Of a stretch of DNA of 64,000 nucleotides, positions 39,292-50,615 are shown in pieces. The position numbers were made by a program, and so were the translations under genes. This stretch comes from Cercospora beticola (Eukaryota; Ascomycota; Dothideomycetes; Mycosphaerellales; Mycosphaerellaceae): the NCBI RefSeq assembly GCF_033473495.1, contig NC_088936.1, positions 4,650,001-4,714,000 of the forward strand, in the 5' to 3' direction. Every line of letters begins with the position of its first letter. The stretch's first letter is position 1. The notes beneath the pieces were generated by a model that searched no databases, was not told the origin of the DNA, and saw only the letters and a program-made list of their open reading frames with translations.

Positions 39292-42200
39292 TCAAGACTC
39301 GGCCTTGGAAGCAACATCCATTGCCTGGAGAATGCGTGCCAGCTGAGCGGAGAGCACCATGGGCGCCACAGCTTCCTCTAGACACTCCTCATCCTGCGCC
39401 AATTCGAGCGTAGCCTCGCCCTCATCCCCCATGCCTGGTTCGTCCATGCCCTCATCCTCTATGCCTGGTTCTTCCATGTCCGCTTCCCGCTGCAGACTCG
39501 ATGCAAGCAAAGCTGCACGCCGCTTGAGCAGGTCTTGCAACTCTGTCTCCAGCTCTGCGTCCTCTGGGTTCAAGTTCTGCAAACGACGAAGCTTTTCCTT
39601 CTGATGGGTCTCTTTCTTGAGCATGTTGTCGAGGGCCCATCTCTCTGCCTCCTCCCAAATCTTGGCGGTGTATTTGTATCCAGATCCTACACTAATACTA
39701 GCAGGATAGAAGCTGAATCCACCTGCATTGCCGATGTAGCCCTCGTTCAGCCGTGTGAAGAGAATCTCGGCGATAGCGACTTGGTCTTGCGCAACGCAGG
39801 AGTGTATCACGAACTGATGGATGCGGTATCTGCTACCCTCGAGCCCAAGGATAGCCTCAAGCATGTTCATGAGGAAATTGGATCCTCTGTGCTTAGCGTG
39901 GCAGTCCAGGCGCTCAGGTATGTTGTCTGTGTATCCTATCTCGACGAGAGGAATTTCAAGAGGCAGGTCACGCTGATCAGCGGGGATCTTCGCAATACGG
40001 GCACGGAGGTTTCGAAAGAACGTCCTGGCGCGCTCAGGGCGCTTGGAACTGGGCCTGTACTTGCTGTTGAACATGTAGCGGCGGTAGTTGGGTGTCGCTT
40101 CGGCCTTGACTCCAAGCGAACCAATCCACTTGTCCACGCGCCTGACCAAGTCACGGTCGTTGGCTATGTATGCTTCTGCTTTGTCGAGGGCACGAAGCAG
40201 CTCGTTCGCTGTCGGTGCATTGCCCTGGTCATCGCAAAGCTCGTTGAGATAAATGAACGGGTGCCTCTTGCCCTCGGCGCGGTGGCGGAGTTTCTTCAAT
40301 ACTGTACGCAGAGCAGGGTCGCGTTTGTATGACTTGGTCCAGCTGCCCTTCAGACATGTGTTGACTATCAATGGATGAGAAGAGACGAGGATCATGTATC
40401 CCTTGCAATACACAGCACCTGGTGTTGCACCCTCGAGCACGGAGAAGACCTCGTTCTCGAGTTCGAGCGTATGCTTGGCCAGTGCGACAAGGCCCTCGTC
40501 ATTATATATGCGGATCTTGCGCGACCGAGCCTCGTCGACGCTGCTGAAGGGGAAGGACTTGATGATGTCCTGGACTTGAGCTTGGGTATGGGCGGGTGCG
40601 TGGCGTAGGAAGATGGAGTACAGAGGGAGAGTGGTCGTCTGCGCGGCCGCAGTCTGCTGAGGTGGTGCAGGGTGTTGTGAGGATGAGTCTTCAATCTCGT
40701 CAGGCACGGAGCTTCGTGGTGGTTGCGATGATGTGTCTTCGATCTCGTCAGGCACAGGTCTTCGTGCTGGTGATGTGTCTTGAATCTCGTCCTGAGCAGG
40801 ACTACTCTGCTCCGCAGGCTGAGGTCGCGTATCATCGTCTTCGATGAGAGCAGGGCTGTCCACTAGTTGCTGGCCCGCTGAGTCCTCGACCTCGTCCAAA
40901 GCAGCCTTTTGCTTCGAAGGCCGATGCGGCGTGGCTCTATCTTCAGGTCCTCCAATGGAGACCTTCTGGGCTTGAGGCTGTGGATCACCGCATAGTTGAG
41001 GATGGTAAACAGGCGTGGTCCAATCCTCGTATCGGACTGGCGCTCGATGTGTGGACTTGGGCTGCACATTCGCGCCAAACTGAGGAGGCTTTGGTCTTTT
41101 GTTTACCGGAACACGATAGACGAGCCATGGTTTGCGAAATCGCTCATGACAAGGGCCTGATGCGCGAGTCGGTGTGCGTGGCGTAGTGTCGTCTCGAGCT
41201 GGCTGCTGAGTCTGGGTAGCTGGGATGGACTGTTCCTCTTGTGGCGACGGTCGAGAATTGACAGAGATCTGAGCCTGGTTTGCTTGCTCCTTGCGTTTGC
41301 GAGGAGGTGTTGCACTTACTTGGACTTGGACTGGGGGCTCGTCTTGATCTGCGAAACGGGAACGAGCCTTGCTGGATGAGACCCTGTTCTGTTGATCACT
41401 CTGCGGGCGGTTCTTGGTACGCGAGGAAGCTGCAGACATGGGCTTGGCTTTTGCAATTTCGATGGTCGCGGCCGTGTCGGTAGACCGAGCCTTGGTGCTG
41501 TGCAGAGACGCATCTGACGACGAGCCTTGAGCGTTCGTCGGGCTGGGACCATCGGCTGTGTTGCCAGACCTAGCCTTGTCTGTCTGCTTCGAGCGAGTCC
41601 TAGCGCTCTTTCTCTGTGAGAACAAGCCATCGTCTGAACTGTCTCCATCGTCGGGGTGTGGTGAGACGTGGGCCTCGTCTGATCGATTCGCGGGGCTCTT
41701 CCTCTGCGGGAACAGGCCATCGTCGGAAATGTCTGCTTCGTGAGGGTGGAAGACGAGGGCCTGGTCAGATTGCTTCCGGCGGGTCGCAGACGTGACCTTC
41801 CTCTGCGAGAAGAGACCGTCATCAGAATCATCTGCTTCACTAAGGTGCAAGACAGGGCCTTCGGCCTGGTTCTGCGCTTGATCGACCGCAGTGTCGTCCT
41901 CGACTAGGGCCTGGTCGTCCACTTCATCGGCACTTTCGCCGGACACAGCCTCATCATCGGAGTCGGCTTCGTTGAATGTTTCGAAAGGGACACCCTCTGC
42001 TAACGCGGCCAAGTACGCAACGTTCTGTGTCAGCTGTCTTTGTTGCTGAGTGAGGTCGTCCGGGCCCTCGAGTGCATCCAGCCAGTCACGGGCGCGCTCA
42101 GTCGACGAGGGCTCGTCATCGTCAAACGGATCCTGGTCTTCGCTATCGGAATCCTCTTGACGGGCAGGCGGTGCGCTGCGGTCTGCGAGCCGTCGCTGTA

Positions 42201-42330
42201 GCACGTCAACTTGTGTGCCACCCCACTGAGAAATGGCGTCGTCGTCGTCGCTGTAATCGTGCGCGGCCAATGTCTTGCGCTTCTTCGGCTGCCAAAGCAC
42301 AGCATCTTTCCCGCGACGCGACGGATGCAT
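39292..42330 (-). CDS. Island gene H: 1012-aa protein with disordered N half and folded C half
   Basis: Single exon from ATG 42330 (MHPSRRGKDAVLW). Residues 1-560 are disordered and strongly Asp/Ser/Gln-rich with two sets of short internal repeats: SDDGLFSQRK (three copies, residues ~165-240) and PDEIEDTSSQ (about four copies, ~510-560). From about 575 the sequence is folded-looking: PLYSIFLRHAPAHTQAQVQD, VYCKGYMILVSSHPLIVNTC, NYRRYMFNSKYRPSSKRPER, NFLMNMLEAILGLEGSRYRI and HQFVIHSCVAQDQVAIAEIL. A coiled coil and a repeat of EPGxxDEGM-type end it. I recognise no family. The start codon lies only ~150 bp from the AT-rich array, yet the coding sequence shows no mutational decay. The island word encodes DQALV, DEGLV and similar. 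Confidence 0.7.
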   Translation of the reverse strand: MHPSRRGKDAVLWQPKKRKTLAAHDYSDDDDAISQWGGTQVDVLQRRLADRSAPPARQEDSDSEDQDPFDDDEPSSTERARDWLDALEGPDDLTQQQRQLTQNVAYLAALAEGVPFETFNEADSDDEAVSGESADEVDDQALVEDDTAVDQAQNQAEGPVLHLSEADDSDDGLFSQRKVTSATRRKQSDQALVFHPHEADISDDGLFPQRKSPANRSDEAHVSPHPDDGDSSDDGLFSQRKSARTRSKQTDKARSGNTADGPSPTNAQGSSSDASLHSTKARSTDTAATIEIAKAKPMSAASSRTKNRPQSDQQNRVSSSKARSRFADQDEPPVQVQVSATPPRKRKEQANQAQISVNSRPSPQEEQSIPATQTQQPARDDTTPRTPTRASGPCHERFRKPWLVYRVPVNKRPKPPQFGANVQPKSTHRAPVRYEDWTTPVYHPQLCGDPQPQAQKVSIGGPEDRATPHRPSKQKAALDEVEDSAGQQLVDSPALIEDDDTRPQPAEQSSPAQDEIQDTSPARRPVPDEIEDTSSQPPRSSVPDEIEDSSSQHPAPPQQTAAAQTTTLPLYSIFLRHAPAHTQAQVQDIIKSFPFSSVDEARSRKIRIYNDEGLVALAKHTLELENEVFSVLEGATPGAVYCKGYMILVSSHPLIVNTCLKGSWTKSYKRDPALRTVLKKLRHRAEGKRHPFIYLNELCDDQGNAPTANELLRALDKAEAYIANDRDLVRRVDKWIGSLGVKAEATPNYRRYMFNSKYRPSSKRPERARTFFRNLRARIAKIPADQRDLPLEIPLVEIGYTDNIPERLDCHAKHRGSNFLMNMLEAILGLEGSRYRIHQFVIHSCVAQDQVAIAEILFTRLNEGYIGNAGGFSFYPASISVGSGYKYTAKIWEEAERWALDNMLKKETHQKEKLRRLQNLNPEDAELETELQDLLKRRAALLASSLQREADMEEPGIEDEGMDEPGMGDEGEATLELAQDEECLEEAVAPMVLSAQLARILQAMDVASKAES

Positions 42331-42479
42331 GTTAGCGGTGGTGTTGTGGTGGTAGTTGTTAGAAGTGCAAAGTTGAAGTCGGGTCTAGAACAGGAAAGTG
42401 GAGACGGGCGCGGCTGCCTAATATGGGCCTTAGAGGACGCTCGGATGTAGACGGCAGCAGAGGAAGCCTAGACGGGCTG

Positions 42480-45400
42480 GAGGACGCTCGGACGCTCAAG
42501 AGCAAGCCTAGGCTACAGAGCTAAGACCTAAAGATAGGAACTCTATAATTTAGTATACTAGCTTTAGCTCTTACTATAACGAGTCTTTCTAGGGTATTAT
42601 AGAGTCTTCTAACTCTTAAGAGCTATAAACCTATAAAAAAGACTCGAAATATCTATAGAAGAGGCTTCTTCTAATAGTTATTAGAAATTAGAAGATTCTA
42701 CTACTCTTTTTAGTATCTAGTTCTCTAATTAGTAGAGTAGGTCTTTTAAAGATAAATTAGAGTCTTTATACTTCATAGAGCTAGTTACCTACTAGAAGGA
42801 CTCTAAATGTTTTTAGAAGAGCCTACTAATAGCTCTAAGAGGCAAAACTTATTTTTTACTACTACTATTAATACTAGGCTCTCTACTTATTAGATCGGAT
42901 CTTTCTAAGTTAGTCTAGAGTCTTTAAACCCTATAAAGCTATTTCATTTATAGGAAGACTAAAAACCTCTTTAGAATAGGCTTTAAGTATCCGATAAGAG
43001 TAGATTCTCTAAAGTTCTACTACTTCTTATATTAGCCTCTGTACTTTATATAAAGGGTCTTTTTAAATTTATATAGAGTCTCTAGACTCTATAAGTTTGC
43101 TGTTATATTAAAAAGACTCTAACTATTTAGTAAAGAGGCTTCTAATAATTAATTATAGAGAAGCAAATATCTAAAACTTATCCTCCTTCTTATATTAGCT
43201 TTTCTACTAGTTAGAATAGATCTTTCTCGGCTATTATAGAGTTGTTAGATCCTAAAAGTCTATATCTAAACTAGAAAGATTTATAATATCTTTATAAGAG
43301 GCTTTTAGTAATAATAGAGACGCAAAAGTTAGAGACTCTCCTACTCTTCTTATATTAGGTTCTCTACTTATTAGAACGGGTCTTTCTAGATTATATTAGC
43401 GTCTTTAGACTCTATAGAGTCTAGTTCATATTAAAAAGATCCTTTCTACTCTTAAGATAGGCTTTTAGTAGTCGTAGAGTAGAACTTATAGAATTAGCTC
43501 TTCTTAGCTTCTTTACTTAATAGAACGGGTCTTTTTAGATCTTATTAGAATCTCTAGACTCTATAGAGCTAGTATCAGCCTAAGAAGACTCTAAATAAAT
43601 TTAGGAGAGACTTCTAATAGTAATAAATAGTAAATATTATAAAATTCTACTACTTACTTTTAGTATTAGTCTCTCTTCTTACTAGAACGGGTCTTTCTAT
43701 ATTTATCTAGAGTCTCTAGACTATAGAAAGATACTCCGTTACTAGAAAGATTTAAAATACCTATAGATAAGGCTTTAAAGAGTTAGAGAAAGGAGAAATT
43801 ATAAAATTCTACTACCTATCTTAGTACTAGCTTCTTTATATTAGAGAACGGATCTTTCTAGGTTAAGTTAGAATCTCTAGGTTCTATATAGCTAGTTTAG
43901 TACTAAAAAGATCTTTAATATCTTTAGAAAAGGCTTCTTAATAATAGAGAGTAAAAACCTCTAAATTCCTCTACTATTTTATATTAGATTACTTACTCGT
44001 ATAGGTCTTTCTATATTTTCCTAGAATCTCGAGACTCTATAGAGTATTCTAACTACTAGAAAGACTATTAATATATATCGAAGAGCTTTAATATAGATCT
44101 AGAAGAGAAAAAGCTAAAAGTCTATATAATTCGACTCTTTTCTTATTTAAACGAATCTTTCTTAATAAAATTAGAATCTCGGGACTCTATATAATTTATT
44201 TACTACTAGAAAGACTCTATCTATATATAAGCGAAGTTTATAATAGCTATAGAGAACTAAAGGATAGAAACTTTTTTCTTTCTATTCTAGAAATCTTTCT
44301 AGAATATAGAACGAGTCTTTCTAAATTTTATTATAGTATTTAGACTCTCTTTAGCTAGTTTTATATAGAAAAGACTCTTAATATCTTTAGAAAAGGCCTT
44401 TAATAGTCCTAGAGACTTTAAAGCTTTAGATTTTACTCTTCTTCTTATTTAAGCTTCTCTATTTATTAGAATAAGTCTTTCTAGATTATTATATAGTCTT
44501 TAGACTCTATAGGCTTACTTTATTACTAGTAAGACTCTTATTCTACTTAGAAGAGGCTTCTAATAGTACTTAAAAGCAAAACTCCTAGAATTCTAAACTC
44601 TACTATTATATTAGCTTCTCTACTTATTATAAAGAGTCTGTCTATACTATTATAGAATATTTAGACGCTTTCTATTTACTTCTTACGGGATATAGCTAGT
44701 CTAAGCTTAGAAGGAGCTTATAATAGTTCTACTAAAAGGAAAAAAGTAAAAATCTAACTTACTTATACCTTTAGCCTCTTACTTATTTAAACGGATCTTT
44801 TCATTTCTATTTAGAGCCTTTAGACTATATATAGTTACTTTATAACTAGAAAGATTCGAAATATTTATTAAAGAAGCCTATAGAAGTTATAAAGAGCTAA
44901 AAGAGTAAAAGAAAAACTTTTACTTTCTTTTAACTCTTCTACTCTATAGAACGAGTTTTTCTTAATTAAATTAGAGTCTTTAGACTCTATAGATACTCTT
45001 TATATCTTAAAAGATCCGAAGTATACTTAGATAAAGTTCTAACTACTAATAGAAAGTAAAATTCTAGATATTTAAGTCTTTCTATTATACTAGTATCTTT
45101 ACTTATAAGAACGGGTCTTGCTAAATTATAATAGAGTCTTTAGAGTCTAAAGAGCCTATTTTATACTAAAAAGATCCTATCTACTCTTAAAAGAAACTTT
45201 TAGAAAATATAGAGAGAAAAGGTAAGAAAATTTATTCTTTCTAGTATATTAGCTTCTATACTTAATAGAATAGATCTTTTTAAGTTATATTAGAATCTTA
45301 AGACTCTATAGAGGTCTATTAAATCTAAAAAGATCCTAAGTATACTTTAGAATAGCTTAATAGAAATCTAGAAAGAAAATAAGCTTAATTCGCTTTATAT

Positions 45401-47830
45401 TAGCTCCCCTACTTACTATAACGAGTCTTTTCTAGTTTATTAAGAATCTTTAGACTCTCTATAGTTGCTTTCCTACTAGAAAGATCCTATCTATGCTTAA
45501 AAGAGACTTATAGTAGTACTAAGAAGCAAAAGGCTAAGAATCTAGCTTTTCTTTTTATAATAGCTTCTCTACTTACTAGAACGGGTCTTTCTAAGTTAAT
45601 CTAGAGTCTTTAGGTTCTATATAATTACTTTTATACTAGAAAGATTTTTAATAACTAAAGAAGAGGCTTTCTATATTTATAGAGAGCTTTTTTACTCTAA
45701 GTTTTCCTACTATTCTATATTAGTCTCTCTACTTAGTATATCGAATCTTTCTATATTTCTTTAGAGTATTTAGGCTCTAGATAGCTACTCTTATACTAGA
45801 AAGACTCTTAATAGTATTAGGAGAGGCTTTTAATAGTTATAGAGCGATAAAATCTCTTAGTTTTTATTTCTCTTATACTACTTACTAGAGTAGGTCTTTT
45901 AAAGATTATTTAGAGTCTTATAGATCGATCTAACTACGTACGTACTAAAAAGTTCTTAATATTCTTAGTAGAGGCTCTAAAGAGTAAAAGAGTAAAAAGC
46001 TTTTAATTCTCTTACTATTTATATTAGCTTCTCTACTTACTAAAACGAGTCTTTCTTAATTTATTTAGAGTCTTTAGCTACTAAATAGCTACTTAAATAC
46101 TAGAAAGATCCTTAATATATAGAGAAGAGGCTTATCCTTATTATAGAGAGAGAAAAAAAGCTAAAACTCTAGCTTTTTCTTTAATATTAGCGTCTCTACT
46201 TATTAGAACGAGTCTTATTAAGTTAAATTAGAGTCTCTAGGCTCTATATAGCTATTAAACTACTAGAAAGATTCTTAATACTCTAAGAAGAGGCTTATAA
46301 TAGTACTTAAGAGTAAGAAAGCTAGAAATCTAGCCTATTTATTATTATAGCTTTCTTACCTGCTAGAACAGATCTTTCTTATTTATTTTAGAGTCTTAGA
46401 TCTCTAAAGAGCTACTTCTATACTAAAGAGATTCTTTATATATAAAGAAGAGGCTTATAATAGATATATAGAGAGAAGAAAGCTAAAATTTAAGCCTTTC
46501 CTTTTTTATATTAGCTTTTCTACTTCTTAGAACAGGTCTTTTTCAATTAACTTAGAGTCTTAAGGCTCTATATAGCTTCTTTTATCTTAAAAAGATCCTT
46601 AGTATCTAAAGGAGAGGCTTATAATAGCTATAGGGAGCTAAATACTTAGAGTTTCTAGATATTTCTATATTAGATCTTTTACTTAGTAAAACGAGTCTTT
46701 CTAAATGTTTTAAGAGTCTTTAGCTACTAGATTTAGTTTTATACTAGAAAGATTCTTAATATATCGAGAAGAGGCTTATAATAGCTATAGGGAGCTAAAT
46801 ACTTAAATTTTCTAGATATTTCTATATTAGATCTTTTACTTAATAAAACGAGTTTTTCTAAATGTTTTTAGAGTCTTTAGCTACTATATAGCTAGGTTCA
46901 TACGAGAAAGATTCTTAATATATAGAGAAGAGGCTTATAATAGTTATATAGAAAGGAAAAAGCTAAAATTCTAGTATTTCCTTTTATATTAGCTTCTCTA
47001 CTTAATAGAACGAGTCTTTTCTAGTTAGGTTAGAGTCTCTAGACTCTCTATAGCTACTTTCGTACTAGAAAGATTCTTAATACTATAAAATAAGCTACTT
47101 ATAGAGCTAAACTCTCTAAGATTTAAAATTTATTAAATATTCGTCTCTTTACTAACTAGAAAGAGTCTTTCTTAGTCTACTTATAATCTTTAGACTTTAT
47201 ATAGCTAGTCTACTACTACTAGAAAGACTCTAAATATCTTTAGAGGAAGCTTTTAATAGTAATAGAGTAAAAAGCTTAAAGTTTAAGCCTTCTTATTATA
47301 CTAGCTTCTATACTTACTAGAACGGGTCTTTTAAGATTTTTATAGAATCTTTAGACTGCTTATAAGTACTTTAGTACTAGAAAGACACTAATTATCTAAA
47401 GGAAAGATAATAGATAGTCGTAGTATAGAAATCTACTAAGAATTTTCCCTATTAGTCTCTTACTCTATTAGAAAGAGTCTTTTAGAGTAAACATAATATC
47501 TCTAGAGTCTAGTAAATAGAACGCTTAATATATCGGGTCTATATTAGCTTAAGAAAGGCTTATAGTAGCTAAAAGAAAGAAAAAAGTAGAAATTTTAGCT
47601 TCCTCTACTATATTACTTTATATACTTAGATAAGTCTTTCTAGATCTAATTAGAATAGGATTTTCTAGTTTCTTTAAGAGTCTTTATACTCTATAGAAGT
47701 CCTTATATTATATAGAGACCTAGAACAAGCTTATAAGAGGCTTATAATAATAGAGAAATTATTCTTTTTATAAGAAATTTACTAAGTCTTTCTTAGCTGT
47801 TTTAGACTCTTTAGCTTCTCATAAAAGCAG
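42480..47830. repeat. AT-rich ~158-bp tandem satellite array, RIP-like
   Basis: A landmark of the type AACG(A/G)GTCTTTCTA recurs with near-constant spacing from 42578 to 47629, about 33 units of 147-178 bp, mean ~158. Each unit carries, in order: the landmark; a dyad GAGTCTTTAGACTC (arms GAGTCT/AGACTC); GCTA-rich sequence; TACTAGAAAGA; GAAGAGGCTTATAATAG; and a purine-rich stretch before the next unit. CA and TG dinucleotides are nearly absent while TA is abundant, the signature of saturating CpA-to-TpA mutation on both strands. Units have diverged, except for some close neighbours (46614 and 46771). No open reading frame. The edges are sharp against the genes on both sides. Candidate centromeric or heterochromatic DNA; not proven. 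Confidence 0.85.
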
Positions 47831-48140
47831 TCTGGCTTTAGCCTTTTACTAGGGAAGAGATAGACCTAGGTATCGCCAGAAAAAAGCTCGTTTACTCGTT
47901 ACTATTTTGTATAGAGACTACGAGGCTATACCTACGTAGCAGACCTTGCTTGCTTTGCAGACCTTTTCTCTGCAGCAGGTCCTACCTATGTCTCGCTGTC
48001 TGCCTAGCAGAGGACTAGGGCTTTGTCTTACTTCTCTCGACCAAGCCTCGTCTTATCGCAAGACCTTGCGCTCACGATGACCAGGCCTCGTTCTACGTGC
48101 AAACCGCATCTGTCCGCGAACAACAGACCAGGCCCTCATC
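47831..48140. other. Right edge of the array and trailer of gene I
   Basis: Composition changes from AT-rich to GC-normal within about 100 bp near 47830. Three island-motif copies lie in 48050-48140 (CGACCAAGCCTCGTC, GACCAGGCCTCGTT, GACCAGGCCCTCATC). Confidence 0.55.
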
Positions 48141-50506
48141 TCAGTACTCAGGCTTGGTCTCCGAGCCCCTCGCAGCCTTCTCCTTCTTTGCCTCCTTAGC
48201 CTCCCTCTCAGCCTCTCCCTCTGCAACAAGTTCTTCGAATCTCTCCATACTATCGAAGTTCGGGCCATGCTCCTCCTCCAACGTCTCGACCTCGTCTTCG
48301 TGCACAATTTCGCGGGGGCAGCCAAATGTGTGTGCGTCGCAGAGGGCGTTAATGTCCTTGGTGCTCCAAGGCTTGCCGTTTGGTCGCGGGTTGATATCGT
48401 CGAGCACGCGGGCCATGACCCAAACGAGCTTGCGGGGGACGGCGTCCATGGTCATCTTGCCTCGCAGATAATCCATCATCTCCCACACACGCACCGGCAC
48501 GTCCTCCCAGTCGTTAGTCCATTCGAGATGGACCCGGTGCAGGTCTTGAGTGCATATGCGGACATCGAAGCCTTGTGGATTGCCATGAGCGGTTCTGGGG
48601 CCCAGGAAGTACGGGTCCTCGCTGACCTTGTACTTCAATGCCCGACTCATATCATTCCACTCGTCGCCGAACTGCGCCTTGAGGGCAGACACTTCGGCCC
48701 GCTGCAAGAAACCGTCTGGAGTGCCGAAGCAGTGGGTTCTGCTCATGTGCACCATAGCGAGCGGGGACCAATGCTTTCTGTCAGGACGAGGGTTGACAGT
48801 GTCCAGGATATCGGCCATCAGGCGCGTAGACTTAGCGGCGAGGACGAGATGCTGTTCGCGTTTCTTCTTCATCTGGTCCCGGAGGTAGTTGAAGATTTCC
48901 CACAGGCGCTTGTGGTCGACGGGATTGACGGAGTTGAAGACGGCGGCTGCATCTTGGTCGCAAGTCTCCAGTGTCATGGGCAGTGTGTTACCGTAGGGGC
49001 TGATGCTGGAAGTCGGTTCCTGGTCCATGTCCTCGTCGCTGTCCTCGTCGCTGCTTTCGTCTTCGTCGCCGGCTTCGTTCTCGCTGGCCTCATGCTCGCT
49101 TTCTTCGACGCTGCTGTCACTGTCGTAGCTATCGTCGCTGTTATTGCCGGCCTCGTCCTCGCTGCTCTGTTCGTTGCTGTCGTCGCCATCTTCGTCATCA
49201 GCATCAATCTCCTCGTCACTGCCCATCAATTCTTGGTCCTCGTCATCTGAAGCCTGGTCTGACGACTCTTCATCGCCGACCTGGCCCTGGTCTTCATCTT
49301 CTGCGGCCTGGTCTGACTGGCTCTCCATGTCCACGTCGTCACCCCCTGGGGCCTCGTCTGGCAGGCCCATGAACTCGGCACTAGGAAAACGCTCCTTCAT
49401 GGCATCAACGCGGGCTTCGTCCTTCTCCTGCTGATCGAGTTCGTCTCTGATATCTGGCCTGTTGATGAAGGCATCGATGATGAAGCGCACGTCAGAGACC
49501 AGGCGCGGGACACGCTCGACGACGTTCAGGAGCCTCAACTACATTCAGTCAGTGTGGGTTACAATATGACTAGGCCTCATGTCTGCACTTACCCGCGAGT
49601 CTGCAACGACAGTCGCAATGACAGCACTCCACTGGTCTTCGTACCGGGCTGCGCACATCATGCTTGGTTCATTCTTTCGAACGGATCGAAGAATTAGTTG
49701 CTTGATGCTCTGGTCGCGCGCGTCGTACGGGAGGGCCGTCCAGCCCGGGATGCGTAGGGCCGTCTGGACGTTGTTCTCGATGATGTCCTTTCGCGCAAGC
49801 CTCGTCTCGACGTAGAGCTTCGATAGATCCCGGCTCAAGCCGACGAGGGCTTCGTGGCAGGCCTTGATAAGCACGATCAGGACGTTGCCTGCATCCTCTG
49901 CAGCGTCATGGTCGTCTTGCCACGTTTCGTGGAAGGAATTGTAAATGTGCTGGTACGTGTCAGCGATGAGGGACGAGGCCTGGTCCCTGGTCTATTGTGA
50001 CTTACTGCAACGGTGTGTGGTAACTCAAAGCTGTCGATGTCGAGGGCCTGGAGGTGGTCATAGGTAGTGCTGAGGTGAGAAATGTAGGCTTTGGCTGCAG
50101 CGCCCACCTCGGCTGTAGCGGAGTTGAGGATGCGTGGAAGGAGGTCGTCAAATTCTCGACCAGTCGTGTGTGGAGTGATCTCCTGGATCAGGGCCTTCCA
50201 ATGGTAGCGGTCGGGGTTACGCTGCGAAGGATGGTCTTGGACGTCAACGTAGAGGACTCCATCACGTGAGGATCCCAGTCGCTTGAGAATCTTGAGGTAA
50301 ACGTCCGAGGCTTCATTGTTCAAGTCTTTGAGCTCCACGGCAGCAAGCTTGAGCTTGTTGCGGAGAAACACCCACTTCTCGCTGAGATTCAGATTCTCGT
50401 TAGCGAGATTTGCGGGCGGGTCTGGCCGTGTGAGTCTGTGGAAGTTCTCAGGGGTGAGATCGTTACCCAGAGGGCCGTACGGCTCGTGAGGCGGCTCCTG
50501 GGACAT
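48141..50506 (-). CDS. Island gene I: acidic protein with a duplicated C-terminal domain
   Basis: Exons 50006-50506, 49593-49949 and 48141-49538, introns of 56 and 54 bp with GTAAGT donors and CCAG/GTAG acceptors; all joins hold frame, 751 residues. Residues 1-330 are helical (WVFLRNKLKLAAVELKDLNN; ADRN-type linkers; KACHEALVGLSRDLSKLYVE). Residues ~345-480 are an almost pure acidic/Ser stretch (DEEIDADDEDGDDSNE). The C-terminal ~250 residues contain two diverged copies of a ~75-residue module: copy 1 LWEIFNYLRDQMK...LDTVNPRPDRKHWSP...HCFGTPDGF, copy 2 VWEMMDYLRGKMT...LDDINPRPNGKPWST...HTFGCPREI. Trp, LRxxM, NPRPxxKxW and xFGxP are shared. No family recognised. Both introns contain an island-motif copy. 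Its promoter mirrors that of gene J. Confidence 0.72.
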
Positions 50507-50574
50507 CGTGGATGCGGTACTGCGGTGGTGTTGGTATGTAAGAAGGTGAAGAAGAAAAGAAGAAAGCGAGACCA

Positions 50575-50615
50575 GTTTTGTGCACAGGTGTGGGGCGGCA
50601 AAACGCGCTAGTGGA
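50575..50615 (-). promoter_or_regulatory. 41-bp promoter element, copy 1 (gene I)
   Basis: On the minus strand this segment, 69-109 bp upstream of gene I's ATG, matches 51001-51041 on the plus strand with about three mismatches. It includes the core TTTGCCGCCCCACA followed by TGCACAAAAC. Confidence 0.75.

Noticed and set aside
42480..47830. The satellite as a RIP-degraded form of the island palindrome
   Set aside because: C-to-T and G-to-A changes of GACGAGGCCTCGTC do not give the array's conserved words (AACGAGTCTTTCTA, GAAGAGGCTT); the resemblance is limited to AGAGGCT.
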